Shown piece by piece: positions 1 to 13,811 of a DNA stretch of 64,000 nt. The notes beneath the pieces are model-generated. The model worked only from the letters and a program-made list of their open reading frames with translations, did no database searches and had not been told where the DNA came from. Every line of letters starts with the position of its first letter. The stretch's first letter is position 1. The position numbers were made by a program, and so were the translations under genes. The DNA is from Archilochus colubris (taxonomy: Eukaryota; Chordata; Aves; Apodiformes; Trochilidae): NCBI GenBank assembly GCA_023079485.1, contig CM041084.1, positions 120,768,467 to 120,832,466 on the forward strand, in the 5' to 3' direction.

Positions 1-1939
1 GGTTATCCTTAAAATACCTGTATTAATCACTAAAAAGAACCTGATAAGCTCATGTTATTTTGCAGCTTGCCACATTTATAATAATAGAGAAAGATAGCTA
101 CAGACAGAGAAATCAAATCATATTTGGTGTTGCAGTAAATAGTACTACTTCTTAAATGTCAATATTGCTGCCATTTTGTTGTTTGGTTAGTTTATTTTTT
201 AAGAGAAACCCTTCATGTTTCAAATATATAATTTTGGCAAATATTTCCTTTCCATATTTCTCAGTGCCTAATTTGGTTGAGATTTGCAAGGAAGGACACA
301 AAATTTTGTGAACAGGGACTTTGTCTTTCCAGATTTTTTGAGAAGCACATGCATCACTTCAGCATTGTACATAGATAATAAACAATGACCAAGCTAAAAA
401 CAGGAAGATCCCAGAGAACAGTTTTAATCTTCTAAAACATCTATCAGAAATGGAAGGTTTTTTTCATCACTCAAATAAAAAAATAAAATTGAAATAATAT
501 CCTCAAACTTAAAGCCAGGCGTTGTATGTTTAAATACTGAAACTACTTTATCACATTACTTTATTAAATTTTCCTGACTGGTGGTAATAGTAAATTATTT
601 TCAAGACATCTGAAAAGAAATAATAGAAGTGAGTTTGTAACAAATGTGTAAGAAGTGCTGAGGCTGCATTTTAAACAGTGATAACTACTGTACTGAATTC
701 AAACCTTAGAAATGTAATCATACAAAGGAAAAATTGTTCAATTGTTTTGTCATTATAATTTTGTTTCACTAACCTTTCTTTCTGTTCTGGTGGGGCTATA
801 TACAGTTTTGTCGGCATGTTTTAAAAAGCTAACCATTGGCTATGAAAAAACTCAATAAATCAATAGCAATTGTTATGATAACAAGAAGTGGGACACTGTG
901 GAATGGAAGTTGTAGCATTATGCATGAGTAGAGCCATGACTTGTTTGGGTCTATTAAGACACTATTTATCTATGATTACATAGGGAATTTAGTCATAGAG
1001 ATGGAAGCTAGCAATTATGATCAAATAATCAACTTACTATTCCATAAAGATATAATAAAGGTAGAAAGAATCAATCTATGTCTTTGCACAGTTACAAGTA
1101 GCTGTACAAATAATACTGATGTGTCTTTTTCATGTGTCACATAAAAAAATGAAGCTGTATAATATAGATCACTGTACAGTAACAGGGAAGTAGCATGAGA
1201 ATAGGGAACAAGCTCAGTACTCCTGAAATATAAGAAACTGAAGTCCAGGTAGAATAAAGGCATATTTTTCAATGAATAGTTAGTTGACTCTTCCATTTAC
1301 AGTCCTAACAACTTTCCCTTAAGAGACCTTTAGGTAGGTCATCCTCTAGGACAGTTCCTGGTATTCTTGATGTTGCCTTTTGATCTGCCAAAAACATTGG
1401 AGAGTTATCCATTATTTATGAACAAGATCACTACATGGATGCTACCCAACACTCCATGTGTTGTGGAAAGTACTTTTCAATTTTTGCATTGAAGTGTCTT
1501 AATGAATTTGTTGCACTCAAATCCTGATCAAAGTGATACAGACTGTCCAGTTGAGCTAAAGAATACAGCACTGTTGTGCTTCTGTTGTAAAAGTAGTCAT
1601 TAGTGTACCAGGGATGAACTGTTTTGCTGTTATTAGTCTTTTGGTACATGTAAACTGATAACTCTTTAAATACTAAAAAAAATGTTTTGATATAAATTTA
1701 AACACTTCTCTCAGACTTTTTAATAATTACCAATGTACATTGCCATTTAGTAAAGTAATAGCAATGAAAAAGACAATGAAATACTTCTTTCAGAAGGAGA
1801 TTGATCTTAAAATGTATGTATCTAGCTTTTAACATCTTTACAACATCACGAAGGCTGAATATATAAATGCTGCTCACAAAATTTCAGAATACTACAAGTT
1901 GATCGCATTCAATGAAATTTAGAAGATTACTATAACAAT

Positions 1940-2005
1940 GTTTTTGGGGTTTTTTTGCTTTTTTGATTGTTTTGGTTTGTTTTTGGTTTAGTTTTTTTTG
2001 TTTGG
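1940..2005. repeat. T/G-rich low-complexity tract
   Basis: The plus strand is almost entirely T and G, with irregular GTTTT and GGTTT units and T runs up to eight. This is the complement of the A/C-rich low-complexity tracts seen elsewhere in the window (for example 10532-10625 and 39397-39443). Confidence 0.7.
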
Positions 2006-5000
2006 CAAGTAGTAAAGTTCAAAACCTCTTGCCACAGGTGATTGTGGTGGTAGAGATCCAGCATAGCAAAAAGATATTAGACCAATGCATGAACAAATCT
2101 GTGCAAAGGTCGTAAGATACTGGCTAGGGTTATACAACAACTCATGCAGCAACTGTGGGTGCCTGCAAACTCTTAGGGAAATGCACATGAGAGCATCAAG
2201 GTTTGTGCTCCCTACATAAATAAGCTACTATTTTGCCACTGCTTGAAATTAATATTTACTAAATTCACTAATATTAATACGGGACAATATTAATACAGTG
2301 CATATTAACACATGCACTCTTAGCCACTTGTTCTTATATTTCATAGCTGATAGGCATGTCTGTCCTTGCCAGGTTTAAAAGTAAGCAAACATGTTAGCCT
2401 TGTCTCCAACTGGATTTCAAACTCTTCTGGATTTTGGACTTTGATCATCTTCTCTGGGCCTTTTGGACCATGGCTAGGCCTTGAGGCCCCTGTTCTGGTG
2501 TGATTGTACTTCAGGCAAATGCAGTCTAATCACTCCACATTTTCCCCTCAAACCTCTTAAATTTGATTCCAGGCTTTATAGAGAGACTATATGCAATGAG
2601 ATACAAATATGAAAAGAAAGAGGACTTGTTATGCAAAGGCACTCTGCTATGAAAATGAGCTTTTCCTTAGTTTTTAATATCGAGTGTGGTTTCCAGACAA
2701 ATGTTATTATTTATGAAAAAAATTAATAATGGATAAAAGGGAGAAAATTTCTGCATTTCCTCTTTTGGAAGAACTCTCTTTTAGAGTAAGTTTTTAGAAG
2801 TTAGCTTTCTCCTGCTAATATCTTCAGTATCACAAGGCAACTGGAAAGGTAAATTAGAGTACAAATATATATGTTGAAGAAAACATTTTTTTGCATACAA
2901 AAAATATGACAAAGAATTTTTAAGACTTTGAACAATTTCTTGTGATAAGTAAGGTATAGAAAGGAGATCTGTGTGTCATTTCAATAGCACACTACTGTGC
3001 TGTCATTACATTAACCCACCATTAGACTCTTTTTCCCCCTGTTAGTAATAACCTTGTTGTTGCAGTGTCTAGTAAGGTGAAAAGAAACCTGCCACACCCA
3101 AAAAACCTTGCACCAAATTTGTCACTTAATTTCCTTCTTTATCTTCATAGGCAAACCTCAGTTCTCTGCTTCTTTTCTATGAGCACTGAAAATCATGAGG
3201 ATTAATCGTACTCTAGAGGTACATAAAACATTCCCAGTTTTATTTGCAGACTGTTTACGTTGAAAATGTGTGCTTGCAGAGCTTGATGCATCAAGATCAT
3301 TGATGAAAATGTTGGCTCCAGCACTAATTTCTGGAGAGCTCAATTCAGTGGAATACCCTTCCTTTCAGAGCAGTTAATTTGCTTGTTTTCTAACCACCTA
3401 TTTCCACCTTACTGCTCCTGTAATAACTCCCATCCTTGCCATCTTAACAAATAATTTTGAAAGTGGCAGTATACCAAAAGCTATTCTGAAGTCATGACAG
3501 ATTAGATCTACTGCATTTCCCTTGTCTGGAGAATCAGTTATCTTATCAAGAAAGCTATTGGGTTAGTCTGGTATGATCTGCTTTTTGTGAACCCAAGATG
3601 CATTTTATCCCATTTTCAATCTACTTCCTTTCCTAGTTATTAATAGAAAGTTACTTTGGACATGATGTGCACTTCAATTAGTTCCATAGGTAAGTGTCTC
3701 ACACCTTGAAGTACACCTAAGAATACAGTAGTGTAAATGTACAGTGCATTTCTTTCAGTACAATAAACTATATCTTGAATATGACAGATTGCTTGTGACT
3801 CATTATTTCCATTTATACAAAATAATGCTAACTTACTGAAGAAATATGAAACCCTAATACTGTTGCAAAATAGACAAATATATGTGAATTTTAAATAAAG
3901 TTCTTTATTGTGTAATTGCGAGACTGCTTGCCTGTGGATATAGACAACAAAATTAAGAATGAACTTTCTAATGGCTAATCTGCTTATGTCTTCTCCATAT
4001 TTTTGAAGTGCTTACTGCAACATTATTATTATTATTAATTATATTAATAACTATCTAGAGATTTTTTTTTCTTTGTTTCAAAATTTTCATGATTTTGGAA
4101 AGGCAAGAGTGATTAAGGTACCAAAGCATAGTTGCTTCATGACATTTTAGACTCTCTAGGGTATCCTGGTTGGCCTCTATCAGCCTTTCTGAAAGGTGCA
4201 GAAAGCCTCATGTTATCTCATCTCATCTCCTCTCAATTATATCTACTAGGTTGCATGCATTCCCTCAATGCCACAGTGAGCTTATATGTTTAGTCACTAG
4301 AATCACTCCAGAAATGTGGCACATAGCAAATTATAAAAAGAAAGCATATTGTAATTAATACAATGTAGTCACACATACTGCTTATACTTAGTATGCAAAG
4401 TTTTAGAATAGGCATTTTTATAGGTCAAGTAATGGCAATAGATATATAAATTGTTTATTTCTGAAAGATATGATTTAAACTTTTAGCATACTTTTAAAGA
4501 AGGTACTGAGAAACTGACCTGTTTGCAATGAGTAATGCTGTAACAACTGCCACTGTTATTCTACCACCCTGAGAAAAAAGAACAATAATTTTTTTCAAAG
4601 GTAAAGTTGGAATAAAATAAATATTCTTATAATCTTGACAGAATTGAAAAGCAGAGGACCTCCATTTGGGAAAAGCTCTGTACCATGTTTCGATGATTCA
4701 TTTTTTGGTATTAATAGCAAAGCCATCCATGTCGTTCTCAATTGGTACAGGGTACAGAGAAGAAGACATTGTAATTACAACTAAGAGCTGTGGTAGCTGC
4801 ATACCAGATAATTTTGGAAGAGAATGTACATTTAATTTTATGTCTGTACTTTATCCCATTATTATATGAAATACTTAGTTGCCTCTTTTAAAAAGTATTT
4901 TTTCCTGAACAGAAGTCTTACTATTTTACATCAAGAGCCAAATCTTCAAATACTCTGAATATATTTAACTTTTCTAAAATCAGCAGAGCTACATTCACAT

Positions 5001-5376
5001 TAAAATTCCCACCTTTGGTCTGGAAAAAAACAAACAACAAAAAAAGAGAAGAATTTGTTTTTCCAGTCTCTTTTATTAGTATTTACATTAGGCAAATAGG
5101 ATGCTCCATAGTAGATTTGACACTAGCTGGTAATATCCATGATATTGTAAAATTTTGAGTTCTTTTTTCTTTTTTTATTACTTTCTCTCAGAAATATTCT
5201 CAATTGTAAAACAGAGAATGTGCTTGCCTGTAGCAAAAAAACCATTAATACATTTTTCTCTAGTATTTGTGCACTTGGTTTTCCTGATGACTATTACTGT
5301 AGAGTCCTGTGTATTGGTGTCAAGGAAAATTGCACAAAGTCAGTATTCTTCACAAAGTTAGGAGAGATACCTACAT

Positions 5377-5403
5377 ATGTAACATACACTTAGTATGTTA
5401 CAT
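5377..5403. repeat. Perfect 11-bp inverted repeat
   Basis: ATGTAACATAC at 5377-5387 is followed by a 5-nt spacer and its exact reverse complement at 5393-5403. The DNA or RNA could form a short hairpin. At this length and AT content it may be chance; no mobile-element ends or duplicated flanks are apparent. Confidence 0.6.
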
Positions 5404-6228
5404 CCTAAATGCTCATCATCTTAGCAGTCTTGATTCTAAGAAAGCAGCATTAAACCATTATGTAAATGGACCACTATTGAAAACTATATGGTTATGTATA
5501 CATGTATAAACATATAATTATGTACATGTGTATGAATGGCATATACAGATACGTTATGACTGGAAACTGTTGTGGTAAAAGCTAGTTCTCTTTTGTAATC
5601 AGAATCACAACATAGATCATGTTGGCTGGATCAGTTTTCATATCTAAGATTCTACTTTGCATAAAGAAAGAAACTGAACTGTGCAGTAATATCTGAGATC
5701 TTCATTTTTTGAACCTTGAAGAACACAATTCTATATTAAAAGTAGATATGAAGTAGCTTTCATAATTATTACAGTGATTCATAAAAGTATTCTTATGAGT
5801 TAAGAATTATTAAATTTCTATAAGAATGATTAGATTTATTAATAGGCTAACAGAAGAGACATTTTAACAATCATTAAAAAAAACTTGTATTTATTCTATT
5901 CTTTTTTAGGTAGTTTATTTAAGCTATGAATCTGTGGAGTCATAAATAATATTTAATTATATATGAATCGCTCTACTCTTTCCATATTAGAGTTTTCATA
6001 TGCATAAAAAAAATGCATGTACCTAATATCATTTCCTGATGAGTAGGAGTGACCACTTGTGGTGGATGGTGAAGTTAATTCATCTACAAAAATCTCTAGT
6101 GTTAACTGTTTATATAAGTTGCATCTCATTGGTCTGTTGCAGTGAGGAGAACAGACTGAACATCTGCTGAAATGGCAGAACCAGTAATTCAGTAGGCTTT
6201 GAGCTATTTGAGATACAGCAATTCACTA

Positions 6229-6500
6229 TGGAATCATAGATTCATAAGCTATGTCATCTTGGAAGGGACCTCAAGGAGTATCTGGTGTATCCTTTTCCTC
6301 AAAACTGGATCAGTTGTAAGATCAGACCAGTTTGCTCCTGCCTTTATCCAGTCAGGTCTATACTTACAAGGATGGTCATTGTTCCAATTAGTTCCAGTGC
6401 TTGACTGTACTCATGGCAAATGAAGTTTTCCTTATGTCTAGTCTTAACTTCTCTTGTTTCTGCTTATGCTGTTTGCTGTTTGCCTCTTGCCCTCTTAGTT
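6229..6500 (-). mobile_element. CR1-type LINE 3' end, degraded
   Basis: The plus strand opens with GAATCATAGATTCATAAG, the reverse complement of the CR1 terminal repeat. The following TTGGAAGGGACCTCAAGG matches the complement of the usual CR1 tail about 15-30 bp from the end. Further in, CCAGTGCTTGACTGTACTC and the AAGTTTTCCTTATGTCTAGTC stretch resemble the antisense of the next CR1 3' segment. The element is 5' truncated, as is normal for CR1, and diverged, so it is an old copy. The left boundary of similarity (element 5' side, near 6500) is uncertain by some tens of bases. No coding capacity remains. Confidence 0.75.
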
Positions 6501-9500
6501 TGCATCATATGATGTACTCTGGCATTGTGTTCTTAGTAGTCAACATGCTTGTGTTCCTCCTGAGGTCAGTCTGTACAGCTAGTATGGGTTATTTCATTTT
6601 TTTCCTTTTTCTGTACAAAGTTAAATTCAGACCAACTACTTCCAACACACTATCTCAGTCAAATGAAGTGGTGTGGAGAAATTCTATGCTAATTTTACTT
6701 TTTAGATTACATTGTAGAGTGGGGAGATTGATGTATAAATATATGACCTAACTTGAAATGATCCAAGATGTTTGAATCTATGTTAGTTGAATTATGTTAG
6801 TTGTAATGTCAGACTTAGAGGTTACTAAGTAGTGTGCTGCATTTGCTGAGAACTTGCTTTTTGTGACAGGGAGAAACTGGAAAGTTTGTTGCTTTGTGGT
6901 CATTTTATATATGTTGAAAATACCAATTTAGGTTTCCCTAAATACTAATCTGTGTTATCTCACAGAAGGCAATATGACTTTCCCCTTTTTGTTTATTTGT
7001 TCAAATATTAGCTTTTTTAAACTTACTAATATGATACTTTTGCCCAGAGACAATTCATCAGAAGATAGACTAAGCACCAGAAGAATACCTGGTGTCTGTC
7101 TTAGGTTTTGCTTTCCTTATCATCCTAAGAAGTCATCCAGATTCCCAGACAGAGGATTCCTAGTTTGAGCTTGAGTAATAGTGTCAGGATAAAAAGATTG
7201 TTCTGTGGAGTTCAATGGAATTATATTTTATTTGGTTTTCTTTTTTTTTTCCATGTGATACTGGAGAATTTTTAATATCATTTTTCCTTTCTATTTTCAA
7301 GAAAGTTAAACCTCAAGCTAAAGCTAATAGGCTATTTTTCATTATTAACATCATACTGCTTTCTTGGAAATTTTATTCAACAGGATTAATTTTTATTTTG
7401 TGAGGTTAATGAATACAGTTAATTTTGTATCAATAGTCAGTCTTTGGAGGCTACAATAAGATCACAAAGGCATTCTTTTTTAAAGCTTTCCCCTAGGCTT
7501 ACTTTCTTCATATTTAGCTTTTTCCCATACTTAGCATTCTTGAGTTCTCTGATCTAATATTTTCATATATATGCATCTGACTTTCATACATACATTTTCT
7601 AGTTTTGTTTGCTTATTCCTATTAATAGTACTACTGTGATAAAAATAGGAAGTCTACTTCTTAAGGTTGTGTGAAGTATCCATCTGTCCATTGTCATTGT
7701 GATATCATAAAACTGGCTCTTTAAGTGGGAAACCAACAAAAATAGTGCATGAAACACTTGCAAAAAATTAATAAAGAAAGATCAGATACTCAGCTATATC
7801 TGACCTACGGATGTATTGAAGGCAGTCTTTCAAAGCTTCATTTGACCTCCTGGTCTCTTGAAATTTGCTGCAATATAAGTTACAAAGAAATAATCTTATA
7901 TTTCATAAGTTAGATGTAAAGATTTCTGTGAAACCTCTTTAAGGTGGGTGAAACAGCATCACACCCCCTGTTTCATTCCTGTCAGTTATACCGGCAGCAG
8001 TGAGACATTTACTGAAGATGTATCTATTCTGTCTGTTTTATACTAGTGGAGAATTGCTCTAAATTATCTCCTAGATCTGTCTGGATTAAATTGTTCCAGT
8101 ATTTTTAGGTAGACATCTGAAATAAAGAAGGGAAAAATTAAAATTAAGACAAAATCAAGACAGGGGAAAAAAATACTAATTACTCTGTTCTTCAGGAAAA
8201 GCATGAGTTCTGGAAAGTACTAGTTAGGATGTATTTAATCTCTAACTGAACTGCATGAAGTAGGAATTTCTTTTGATCCATTGGTTTTTATTACAAGAAT
8301 ATAGTAGTATTGTCCATGATAGCATTTTATAGACAGAAATTCTAGGATCAGGCACATATTTTCCATTTAAGCGAAAAATTGTCTCTTAAAAGACTATCAG
8401 TTCTTGCTGTCAATATTTTAATGACAGATGATCAGCTGCTGAATGATGCAGTATGAGTTCCTGACAGCATAAGATAAACATAAAATCTTCTCACGCTCTG
8501 TGCTCTTTCCCTCTTTAGCATTCATTCTGCTCTTTCTTCCTTTTAAACAATAGTATGCATATATGCTGGCTATCTTTGCTACCACATAAAATAACCAACG
8601 AAGCAAACAAAAACTGTCTCACTTAAAATTTACACAAGCAATACAGAACAGCTGGTGGCTAACATCATTGCTGTCAGGATGCAACTGTAAAAATGTTAAC
8701 CTTGATCAAGTGCAAAATGCATATCTATGTATGTAGGTTATTGTTTTGCTGTTGAATGGAGTAAAATGATAAGTTTCATAGTTTCATTAGCAAAGAAGTG
8801 AAGTTCAGCAACACTTTCATAAGAATTAGTTAACACAAGGCTTGTGCATCCTGAAATCAATAAAAAATGAGCTGCTAATACTGATTTTTATTATAAATTA
8901 TTGTAATTACCACTAAGAATAATTTTTAGTCTCAAGATTAAGTTGTCAGCTTAATATTAAAAAAACTTCATGTTACTAAAGTAAGTTTTCATCACTTCTG
9001 ATTTCTTTCACACCATTTTTCAGCCTAATGTGTTAATCAAACTTATATTTAAGCCAAATGATTTTAACAATACAAAGACTGCAAAAAATTCGCTTTCTCT
9101 TTTTAAAATGTTAGATTATTTGTAAAGTATTAATTAATGTCTCCCAGTCTACTTCCATCTTCTGCAGTGCAAAAATTATGCAGATGTATCCAGTTTCTAT
9201 CATGGGCTTTCTGTGTCTTTCTCAAAAAGAAAACCAACCCAAAGCAGCTCAGAAAATATTTCTGTTTTGATCAATTTGTATGTGGATGTACATAGTTGAG
9301 CATCTATGAAAACTGTCATAGCTGCAGCTGTAGAGAAGGCCAAGTCTCTTCACTGGTAGCTTGCTTTCTACTGGTAGCTTTATTCTGGAAACCAGTGCTA
9401 TATATGTGTCTTTACAATTCATAATAACCACAAAGAAGTCCCCAGGCCATTCAAGTTGCTACAGAAGCATTAAATTTGTAATCAGTAAATGTATTAGGTA

Positions 9501-9960
9501 AGATGTAGAGCACCCAGACTGACATGTTCTTCATTGTCTTTTCCCTAACTTTCTGTTCTCCAGCCCTCCAGACTGCAGAAGAAGGATATGATGTGGAATC
9601 CAAGAGGAAGGAAAACAGAAGAAATATGGGTAGCAAAGGTAGTGACTTTTTCCCCACAATCTCACTCTAGATCTATGATGTCTTCTAATAAGGAAACCTG
9701 TGGGAATTTTTTTATCTAAATATGATCACTTCTTTTGGGCTGGATGCTCTCCCCCATGTAGCTTAAAACGCTACAGCTGATTTCTCTTACGTGGGTTTGT
9801 CTTCCCAGAGATGACTTGTTGGAATGTTCAAGTTTTTACAGCTATCATAACTTGACAACCCCCAAAGCCTTCAGTGAAAACAGCACTCTAGTGTAGCAAC
9901 AAATGGTTGTGTGTTGGGGAGCTGGTTTTTTATAGGTTTAGGTTGTTTGGGTTTTTTTAA

Positions 9961-9980
9961 TTTTTTTTTTTTTTTTTTTT
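9961..9980. repeat. Poly(T) run, 20 nt
   Basis: An uninterrupted T20 preceded by T-rich sequence with two As. It could be a remnant poly(A) tail of a minus-strand insertion or replication slippage. The adjoining sequence is not recognisable as a retrogene. Confidence 0.8.
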
Positions 9981-10531
9981 AGGTCACAGAGAAACTTCTA
10001 TTGGGGACTTAAAACTTCTATACTTCATTTTCTAGATAGTCAGTTAAGAGCAGTTTGTGCCTTCAGAGAGAAATTCAAAATATGTCATGTAAGATGCATA
10101 AGGCAGTTTATGAATACCTCAAAATACAATTTTAGTACAAAAATATTATTACTTTTGTGACTACTGTTTAGCTGCAATGTCTCTGAAAACAATGAAGTGG
10201 CCAAAATGCCTCTCTATTTACTCGTTCCATATTTTTGTTTAATGCTGTACTTTGAAAATCAGTGACAGTGTGATATTTTCCTGACCAATTCATGTAGCTG
10301 TGATGCAAGACGCTACTTCACATTAAAAACTTCTTCATTCCTTGAGGTGATCTTATTTTTTTTCTCTATTACAGTGTGATTGTCAAAGACTAGTAGATAA
10401 AAATCCTGCCATAGCTTTCCTTCAGTCAATTCTTCCTAGTTCTTTTGTTACTTCTTACAACCGTATGAACTCATTTCAGCAGATACAAATAATTTATAGA
10501 CTAAACGGGGAAAAATATGGGAGGGAGGTCT

Positions 10532-10625
10532 GTCTTCTGGGAGGAAAAAATAAACCAAACAACCCAACACAAACTAAAAAAACCAAACCCACAAACAAAA
10601 CAAAACAAAACAAAAAAACCCCCAA
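10532..10625. repeat. A/C-rich low-complexity tract
   Basis: Irregular AAAC, AACC and AAAAAACC units with few G or T residues. It lies about 80 bp upstream of the T50 run on the same strand, so the two tracts could pair imperfectly in single-stranded form. Confidence 0.75.
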
Positions 10626-10703
10626 CCTTCTGGTAAGAAGTCTTTATTTAGATAAGAATGGATCCTTTTAATTTGTGATCTACTATGGCTTTGCTTAGAA
10701 TTG

Positions 10704-10704
<1 letters not shown>

Positions 10705-10754
<50 letters not shown>
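10705..10754. repeat. Pure poly(T) run of 50 nt
   Basis: Fifty consecutive Ts with no interruption, the longest homopolymer in the window. Purity implies recent expansion or a young insertion tail. The sequence to its right, read on the minus strand, lacks an AATAAA signal 10-30 bp upstream of the A tail, so a processed retrocopy is not supported. The assembled length may be unreliable. Confidence 0.85.
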
Positions 10755-10755
<1 letters not shown>

Positions 10756-12057
10756 TCAAAAAGTGACCTGCTCTGTTTCATGTATGGAAGGTGCACATTA
10801 AAAGAATATGATCTAGCAAATATCTCTACTGAAGCACTGTTGGCAGCCGAGATCACTGACAACTTCCTGGCTGTGATTCATAATCTATATTGGTGCCTTT
10901 GAGACAGCAAGCTATTGATTTTTTCCCAGTCTATAATCCAAGACCATATACACAGCTTGTTAGACATCTGTGGGAATATAAACTGAGTTTTGATACAATT
11001 TAGGGAGCTTCTGTTAGTGGGACACTTAGTTTTTGTCTTGAGAAAATCTTTACACATCTATGTAATCTTGAAGAGATTTTTAACAGACAATTCAATAGAG
11101 CTTGGGCTGCTTTTTGTTGTTTTGTTGGTTTTTTTCATAGACTGTTTCCATGGGTGGAACTTAGATGAAGAAAATTTCAAGTGGGAAGCAAATTTCAAGT
11201 GGACTATAATAATAAATCATAGAGTGCTCTTTCTAATGCTATTGCAATTTATATATGTATGTATATATTTTATATATTATAGTCAAGTATAATTTGGAAG
11301 TACTCCTGCTTTTTCATGGTTAATATCTTGTACATTTTACTTGCCTTTCCCAGGAAAGCATTTCTGTATTTGCTGTTATAGTCATGGTACATATTCACAA
11401 ATAACATCCATAACAATTGTTAACTGCAATGTAGTTTCTCCACAATAAAAGGATACTAAAGTAAGTGCACTAAAAAATTTCAAAAAATTTACATAGCTAA
11501 AAAAATACTTTTGGGGTTCAAACCACTGCACCCACTCCCGGATTTATTCAAGTAACTACACTTAGTGTTAATTTTCTGTCTTCTAAAAGTAGGCTAAGGA
11601 AAAGGAAGAGGCTAAGCCAGTTTAAAGCTTATGCACTAAGGTAGGAATGTCATAAGAAACAGTTTTAATATGTGCTTTTAAATATTATTTAACATTTGTC
11701 CAAGAAAACTTTTAGGGCTACCATGTAAGGGGAAAATAAAGAGCTTTATGGTTTTCAGATGGCAGAAATATCTCAGTGCACTTCACATTTCATCTTAGTC
11801 TGGATAGTTAGGAAAATATTTACACTAAACCTCCAAAATCAAAATACGGCATTCTTGACTGAATGCAAAGTATAATTTAGCTAAATTTGGTTGATCCAGA
11901 AAACACATAGTCAGAACAAGGAAGTTGCTCATTTCTTTCATATGGTAGATGAATTTTCTTGAAACAATAAGGACAAAAACAAAATTTCCAGATGCATATA
12001 TATATATTAGCAAAAATGTATGTTGAAAACCGGACTAATTTTCATAAGTTCTAGGGG

Positions 12058-12074
12058 AAAAAAAAAAAAAAAAA
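12058..12074. repeat. Poly(A) run, 17 nt
   Basis: A plain A17 homopolymer following GGGG, with no attached element recognised. Confidence 0.8.
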
Positions 12075-13711
12075 GAATGAACTCTATATTAAGTAACGTG
12101 ATGGAAAACAAAATATCTTTGCCACAGACTGTCTAAATGGAATTTTACAAATGACCATTTCAAATCTATATTTAAAATACTATTTTCATGCTTTGTAAAG
12201 TGGGTCTATTTTTTTTCTTTTTTTTTTTTGATCATTTATCTGTAACTCAATTGGCTCCCAGGAAAATAAATTGAGTCTCCAGTTCTTTATATATTTAGAC
12301 ATTTTCTCAACCTGGAGATCATGAGTAGATTAACAAGATTAGTATCATGGTTTAAGTTAAACAAAAGGCAATGTTTTTGCAAGGTCAGAGATACTGTGGG
12401 AATATTTAGAAATCTAGAATAATTAGTTAAATAATGTAAAAAGAAGTTTATTAATTTTGTGTCAGTCAAAATGAAAGAGCATAATGTACACCATAACTCC
12501 CAACTGTTAATAGAATATTTATAGTCAGATTCAAGCTGAACTGTGTACGGAAAACTTTAAACGAGATCTCAAAAAATTAAAGCTGTTATTTTCTATTCAA
12601 TGCTTAATTATTCTTTGAGATAATCTTAGACCTTCCTGTCTTTACCTTTCCCACTTTGATATCTATCTGCTGGGAGCTAGCAAAGATCAAGAAGACAACT
12701 TCCATGGACTGACCCTGCCAGTCCATACTGCAAAATTAAACATGAAGGACAAAATGATACAAAGTAAATAAGGGAAGAATATTGACTTTTGGGATGCTAA
12801 CTATAAGTCACCAACTATTTTCAAGAGAGAAATCAAAAGATTAATTCTTTATCTTATGTTTCACCACTTCAGTTTTAATATGAAGCAAAATATTTGTTAT
12901 TTGGAAATTTAAAAGGCATGAGGATTCATTCACCATTTCAACAATGTGAGAAGCAGCTCATCTTTGCCCATACCTCAAAAAGGTAAAGGAAAAGGAGACC
13001 AAGCAGACACTGTGGTCATGAACACTTTAGAAATGCGTGCAATGATAAAAACAATGCAGTAGGAGATGGAGTGTAGTTGCAAATAGCAGATAACACAGTT
13101 TTACCAAACAGACTGCTGTCCTTGGAGTAAGTAGCTGAAAATTGTTCTACCTATATACAGGTACATAGTTCAGCAAAGGTTCATCTCACTCAAGCTCAGA
13201 TGCATTTTTAAAAGTGGTTACATAATGAGGAGAAACGTCACTGCTTAGTGCATGCCTCCCTAGGTCTGCACACTCACAGAAAGGCTGGAGACAAATGGGT
13301 CCTTATATATACTTTTCCAACTGGAATGTTACATACTCAACTAAACAAAAGATACAGAAATTGCAGACTGACCTACCAGTTGCCCTTTCCTATCTTCTAA
13401 ATTCAGAATTGTAACATAGGCTGTTTTCCTAATGTGAAAGTAAGAGTATAATTATATTCAAACCTTATTGTGCGTGTACTTCCATCTTTACCCTTTTACT
13501 GCTCAGGAAAACTTGCACTCACCCTTCATTTATACCCGTTGCACCATCTGTCTACTGCCATAGCCACAAGCTATCTTTTAATGAACATCATATGGTAAAA
13601 AATAAACACACTTTAATTTCATTTGCATATTTGGTTCTAAGAAATTATAAGAACTTTTTAACTAAAATGCATACCCTGCCCTTTAATCCAGAGGCACACT
13701 TTACTCAGTGT

Positions 13712-13811
13712 CATCCTGTGTGACCTGCACTAGGTGATCCTGCTCCAGCAGAGGGTTCGACTTGAAGATCTTTCAAGGTCTCTTCCAACCCCTAACATTC
13801 TGTGATTCTGT
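13712..13811 (+). mobile_element. CR1-type LINE 3' tail, about 100 bp
   Basis: The segment matches the last about 100 bases of a plus-strand CR1: a GTGATCCTGCTCCAGCAGAG-like stretch, then a line corresponding to the usual GGACTAGATGATCTCCAGAGG region, CTCTTCCAACCCCTAACATT and the terminal CTGTGATTCTGTG. It is strongly 5' truncated. The tail is of the same type as that of the long copy ending at 43226. Confidence 0.8.

Larger units (their letters stand above)
1..6228. other. Gene-free AT-rich stretch
   Basis: I see no supported gene here. All open frames are short (under about 95 codons), lack splice context or known motifs, and look like chance frames in AT-rich DNA. Content is mostly unique-looking sequence with small simple repeats: a T/G-rich tract near 1940-2005, an ATT run near 4023-4040, a TA/CA-rich patch near 5490-5533 and a perfect inverted repeat at 5377-5403. 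A distal intron or intergenic desert is the likely setting, but the sequence does not decide which. Confidence 0.6.
6501..13711. other. Gene-free stretch with simple repeats
   Basis: No coding exon, RNA gene or mobile element could be supported. Visible structure is limited to homopolymers: T20 at 9961-9980, an A/C-rich tract at 10532-10625, a T50 run at 10705-10754 and A17 at 12058-12074. There is also TA-rich sequence near 11250-11280. A perfect octamer-type motif (ATTTGCAT) lies near 13620, but single copies of an 8-mer are expected by chance. Confidence 0.55.

Noticed and set aside
10705..10790. Processed retrocopy with a long poly(A) tail on the minus strand
   Set aside because: No polyadenylation signal lies at the proper distance, no open frame or target-site duplication is seen next to the tract, and slippage is simpler.
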